A stretch of DNA of 64,000 bases, from NCBI GenBank assembly GCA_017513135.1, contig JAFWDH010000009.1, positions 20,597-84,596 of the forward strand, written 5' to 3'. Below the pieces are notes generated by a model. The model saw only the letters and a program-made list of their open reading frames with translations. It did no database searches and was not told the DNA's origin. Origin of the DNA: Oscillospiraceae bacterium. Lineage in GTDB: Bacteria; Bacillota; Clostridia; Oscillospirales; Ruminococcaceae. Shown here piece by piece: positions 62,275 through 64,000 of this stretch (position 1 is its first letter; the number at the start of each line of letters is the position of its first letter). Position numbers and translations under genes: made by a program.

Positions 62275-62301
62275 TGACATCAGATAAAGGAGGACACGAT
62301 C

Positions 62302-63195
62302 ATGGAGTGGTTGACATGTATCCGTACAGCTGTCGAATACATTGAGACTCATCTGGAAGATGATATCAGTGTACAGGACATCTCCGACCGGTTATTTATC
62401 TCACCCTTCTTTCTTCAGAGAGGTTTTGCACTGATGACAGGCTACAGCATCAGACAGTATCTCAGGAACCGCAGACTGTATCAGGCTGCAGTCGATCTCA
62501 GAGAGACAGATGATAAAGTCTTAGATATCGCTTTGCGTTACTGTTACGATACTCCTGAGAGCTTTACTAAGGCTTTTTCCAGATTTCATGGTGCTACGCC
62601 GTCACAGGTGAGAAGCGGTGCCGCAGCGAACGTCTTCCTTCCGTTAACGCTGAGTGTTTCCATACATGGAGGTGATCAGATGGAATATACTATTTCCCCG
62701 ATGTTCCCGTTTAAACTCATAGGTTTTCAGAAGATATTCGACACAGAAACCTCATATGCAGAGATACCTAGATTCTGGGATGAGATCTGTGAAAAATACG
62801 CCGATAGTGTGTATGCCGGAAACGAACCGGCAAATCCCTATGAACAGGCATTGGTTGACAACTGTATCGGAGAATACGGAGTTTGTATCGATGACATAGG
62901 GGACGGCAGATTCAGATATCTCATAGCGGGAAAGTATACAGGCGGTGAAATACCTGAGGGCATGGTCCTCTATGAGTTTCCCAGAGGAGAATGGGCAGTG
63001 TTCAATTGCGTCGGTCCGCTGCCGGATGCGATGCAGAGCGTCAACACCAGGATCTTCAGCGAATGGCTGCCGGGGAATCCGGAGTATGAGATCAGTGGAA
63101 ATGCCAACGTTGAATGGTACGATACCGTCAACGGTGAAAAAACAGATCCCGATTACCATAGCGCTATCTGGATACCCGTAAAAAGGAAAGGATGA
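62302..63195 (+). CDS. AraC-family regulator with GyrI-like effector domain
   Basis: A 297-aa regulator. Residues 8-105 are two AraC helix-turn-helices (VQDISDRLFISPFFLQRGF, LDIALRYCYDTPESFTKAFS, GATPSQVR). Residues about 130-295 match the GyrI-like small-molecule-binding domain (PFKLIGFQK, FWDEICEKYADS, FPRGEWAVFNCVGPLPDAMQ, IWIPVKRK) found in multidrug-type sensors. AAAGGAGG precedes ATG 62302. Divergent from the CODH operon, but a regulatory link is not shown. Confidence 0.9.
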   Translation: MEWLTCIRTAVEYIETHLEDDISVQDISDRLFISPFFLQRGFALMTGYSIRQYLRNRRLYQAAVDLRETDDKVLDIALRYCYDTPESFTKAFSRFHGATPSQVRSGAAANVFLPLTLSVSIHGGDQMEYTISPMFPFKLIGFQKIFDTETSYAEIPRFWDEICEKYADSVYAGNEPANPYEQALVDNCIGEYGVCIDDIGDGRFRYLIAGKYTGGEIPEGMVLYEFPRGEWAVFNCVGPLPDAMQSVNTRIFSEWLPGNPEYEISGNANVEWYDTVNGEKTDPDYHSAIWIPVKRKG

Positions 63196-63219
63196 GATCC
63201 GGAAAAACCGCACATGAAT

Positions 63220-63257
63220 AATGAGATCCTTCCGCAAGCACGGAAGGATCTCATTTT
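63220..63257 (+). terminator. Terminator of the AraC-family gene
   Basis: Perfect 15-bp stem (63220-63234 with 63241-63255) closing a 6-nt loop and followed by TT. Confidence 0.75.
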
Positions 63258-63365
63258 GATCGGTGCATATTTTCATTGTGTTTTATTATCTAGGCGAGAA
63301 TACCCGTGCTTTCAAACATGGGATGAATCGCCCGAAGTGTATAATTGCAGCATTGAATAGATACA

Positions 63366-63394
63366 TTGTATTATCAACTTCTCTGATGTACAAT
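63366..63394 (+). promoter_or_regulatory. Promoter before the tnpB leader
   Basis: TTGTAT (63366-63371), 17-bp spacer, TACAAT (63389-63394). Confidence 0.5.
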
Positions 63395-63400
63395 TAGTTC

Positions 63401-63491
63401 AACGAAGGATGATGCCGGCGGCTGTTGTCGCAAGTGAATGGAGAACTGAATCATACCGCTTTTCACGCTCATCTTTGGATGAGCGTTTTTT
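63401..63491 (+). ncRNA. Candidate short RNA upstream of tnpB, ending in an intrinsic terminator
   Basis: From the promoter at 63366-63394 a transcript of about 90 nt would end at CGCTCATC (63466-63473) paired with GATGAGCG (63478-63485) followed by six T. It contains GCGGC-TGTT-GTCGC and AGTTC/GAACT pairings. It is either an independent RNA of the element or an attenuated tnpB leader. TnpB guide RNAs normally come from the 3' end, so this would be additional. Confidence 0.4.
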
Positions 63492-63508
63492 GTTTAAGGA
63501 AAGGTATA

Positions 63509-64000
63509 ATGATGGACCAGACTGCTCTGGCTGAGAAAAACAGCAGAATACGCGAGAAAGGCAAAGCCACAAAAGCCCGACGCAGAGACATGATCTGCAA
63601 GGTTTTTGAAGTCAAGGCCGACGCCTCCAAAATGTCCGTGGCGCAGAAAGATCAGATCAATGCTCTATTCCGTGAAGCGAAGTGGTTCAGGAATGCATAT
63701 CTTTCCGACAGTAGTGCGGTGAACGATAAGAACAGATCCATACCGGTGAAAGCCGGAGATTCATTCGAACAAAGAGAACTGACAGTTCTTGGCAGTCATA
63801 TCCGTCAGTCGATCATCGCTGAGATAAAAGACAACATCAAAACCCTTGCTGCTCTCAAAAGGAAAGGTTATTCTGTAGGACCATTGAAGTTCAAGTCAGT
63901 CTGCAACTGCGTTGATCTGAAGCAGTATCATGTCACCTACAACATATACTTCGATAAACAGAGGATCAAAGTCCAGGGCATAAAGAAACACTTCAGAGTC
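63509..64000 (+). CDS. tnpB: TnpB-like RNA-guided nuclease, N-terminal part (runs off window)
   Basis: An open frame of 164 codons to the window edge. LFREAKWFRNAYLSD near residue 52, then DNIKTLAALKRKGYSVGPLK near 107-126 with KFKS following, and the block LKQYHVTYNIYF with KIKVQ-like RIKVQGIKKHFRV, are the N-terminal signature of the IS605 OrfB/TnpB family. The RuvC active-site part lies outside the window, so integrity is unknown. AAGGAAAGG precedes tandem ATGs at 63509 and 63512. TnpB proteins cut DNA under guidance of an element-derived RNA and help retain the transposon. Confidence 0.75.
   Translation, partial: MMDQTALAEKNSRIREKGKATKARRRDMICKVFEVKADASKMSVAQKDQINALFREAKWFRNAYLSDSSAVNDKNRSIPVKAGDSFEQRELTVLGSHIRQSIIAEIKDNIKTLAALKRKGYSVGPLKFKSVCNCVDLKQYHVTYNIYFDKQRIKVQGIKKHFRV

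Larger units (their letters stand above)
63300..64000 (+). mobile_element. IS200/IS605-type tnpB element, left part (continues past window)
   Basis: The region up to the tnpB-like gene begins with a subterminal-type imperfect hairpin (CCCGTG at 63303-63308 with CATGGG at 63317-63322), as in ends recognised by IS200/IS605 transposases. No tnpA is seen between it and tnpB, so the element may be mobilised in trans. The right end lies outside. Confidence 0.5.

Overview
The window reads as chromosome of an anaerobic Gram-positive Clostridia-type bacterium (Eubacteriales/Lachnospirales-like; species not resolved). Pointers are a CO dehydrogenase/acetyl-CoA synthase module, iron-dependent alcohol dehydrogenases, strong AGGAGG-type ribosome binding sites, many hairpin-plus-T terminators, a 4Fe-4S enoate-reductase-type flavoenzyme and GH43 glycosidases. 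Base composition looks near 50% GC by eye. No rRNA, tRNA, CRISPR array or prophage was seen. Most genes lie on the minus strand.

Layout. 1-5.7 kb: two GH43-type glycosidases, an Fe-alcohol dehydrogenase, a PTS IIA protein and a Pr6Pr/AIG1-like membrane protein. 5.7-11.4 kb: a nickel operon, larE-larB-larC-nikMN-nikQ-nikO, behind a leader with its own intrinsic terminator. 11.6-15.2 kb: a PatB/MalY C-S lyase, a glutathione peroxidase-thioredoxin-thioredoxin reductase operon and a divergent HxlR regulator. 15.3-22.7 kb: two CBM48-type putative feruloyl/acyl esterases, an enoate-reductase-like protein and two nearly identical tandem Fe-alcohol dehydrogenases. 23-30.6 kb: a CDP-alcohol phosphotransferase fused to a VTT domain, a DUF2284 protein, an MFS transporter, a carboxylesterase, a flavin reductase, a small P-loop kinase, a GNAT and an MgtC protein. 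30.6-36.0 kb: a three-gene operon of unknown function (zinc ribbon/multi-TM/TPR protein, TM/TPR protein, secreted or anchored protein). 36.3-51.8 kb: eleven consecutive, co-oriented hydrolase genes from several serine-hydrolase families, with a LysR gene just upstream. 53-56.2 kb: a candidate orphan small RNA, a 3-hydroxyacyl-CoA dehydrogenase and a NifX-like/flavodoxin/DUF134 group. 56.6-62 kb: ferredoxin-cooS-cooC-acsB. 62.3-64 kb: an AraC/GyrI-type regulator and the left part of a TnpB (IS200/IS605-type) element.

How it may fit together (inference). Fourteen ester-hydrolase-type genes lie between 15 and 52 kb, and none shows an export signal. This suggests that acylated small molecules, such as plant hydroxycinnamoyl or acetyl esters and glycosides, are imported and de-esterified inside the cell. 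The enoate-reductase-like flavoprotein could use released unsaturated acids as electron acceptors, and the CODH/ACS and alcohol dehydrogenases handle one-carbon and reductant flow. Nickel is a second theme: a Ni-type ECF transporter and Ni-pincer cofactor synthesis at one end, and the Ni enzymes CODH and ACS with the Ni chaperone CooC at the other. The best candidates for something undescribed are the 15.5-kb hydrolase array, the attenuated leader of the nickel operon, the zinc-ribbon/TPR envelope operon and the two unannotated short transcription units.
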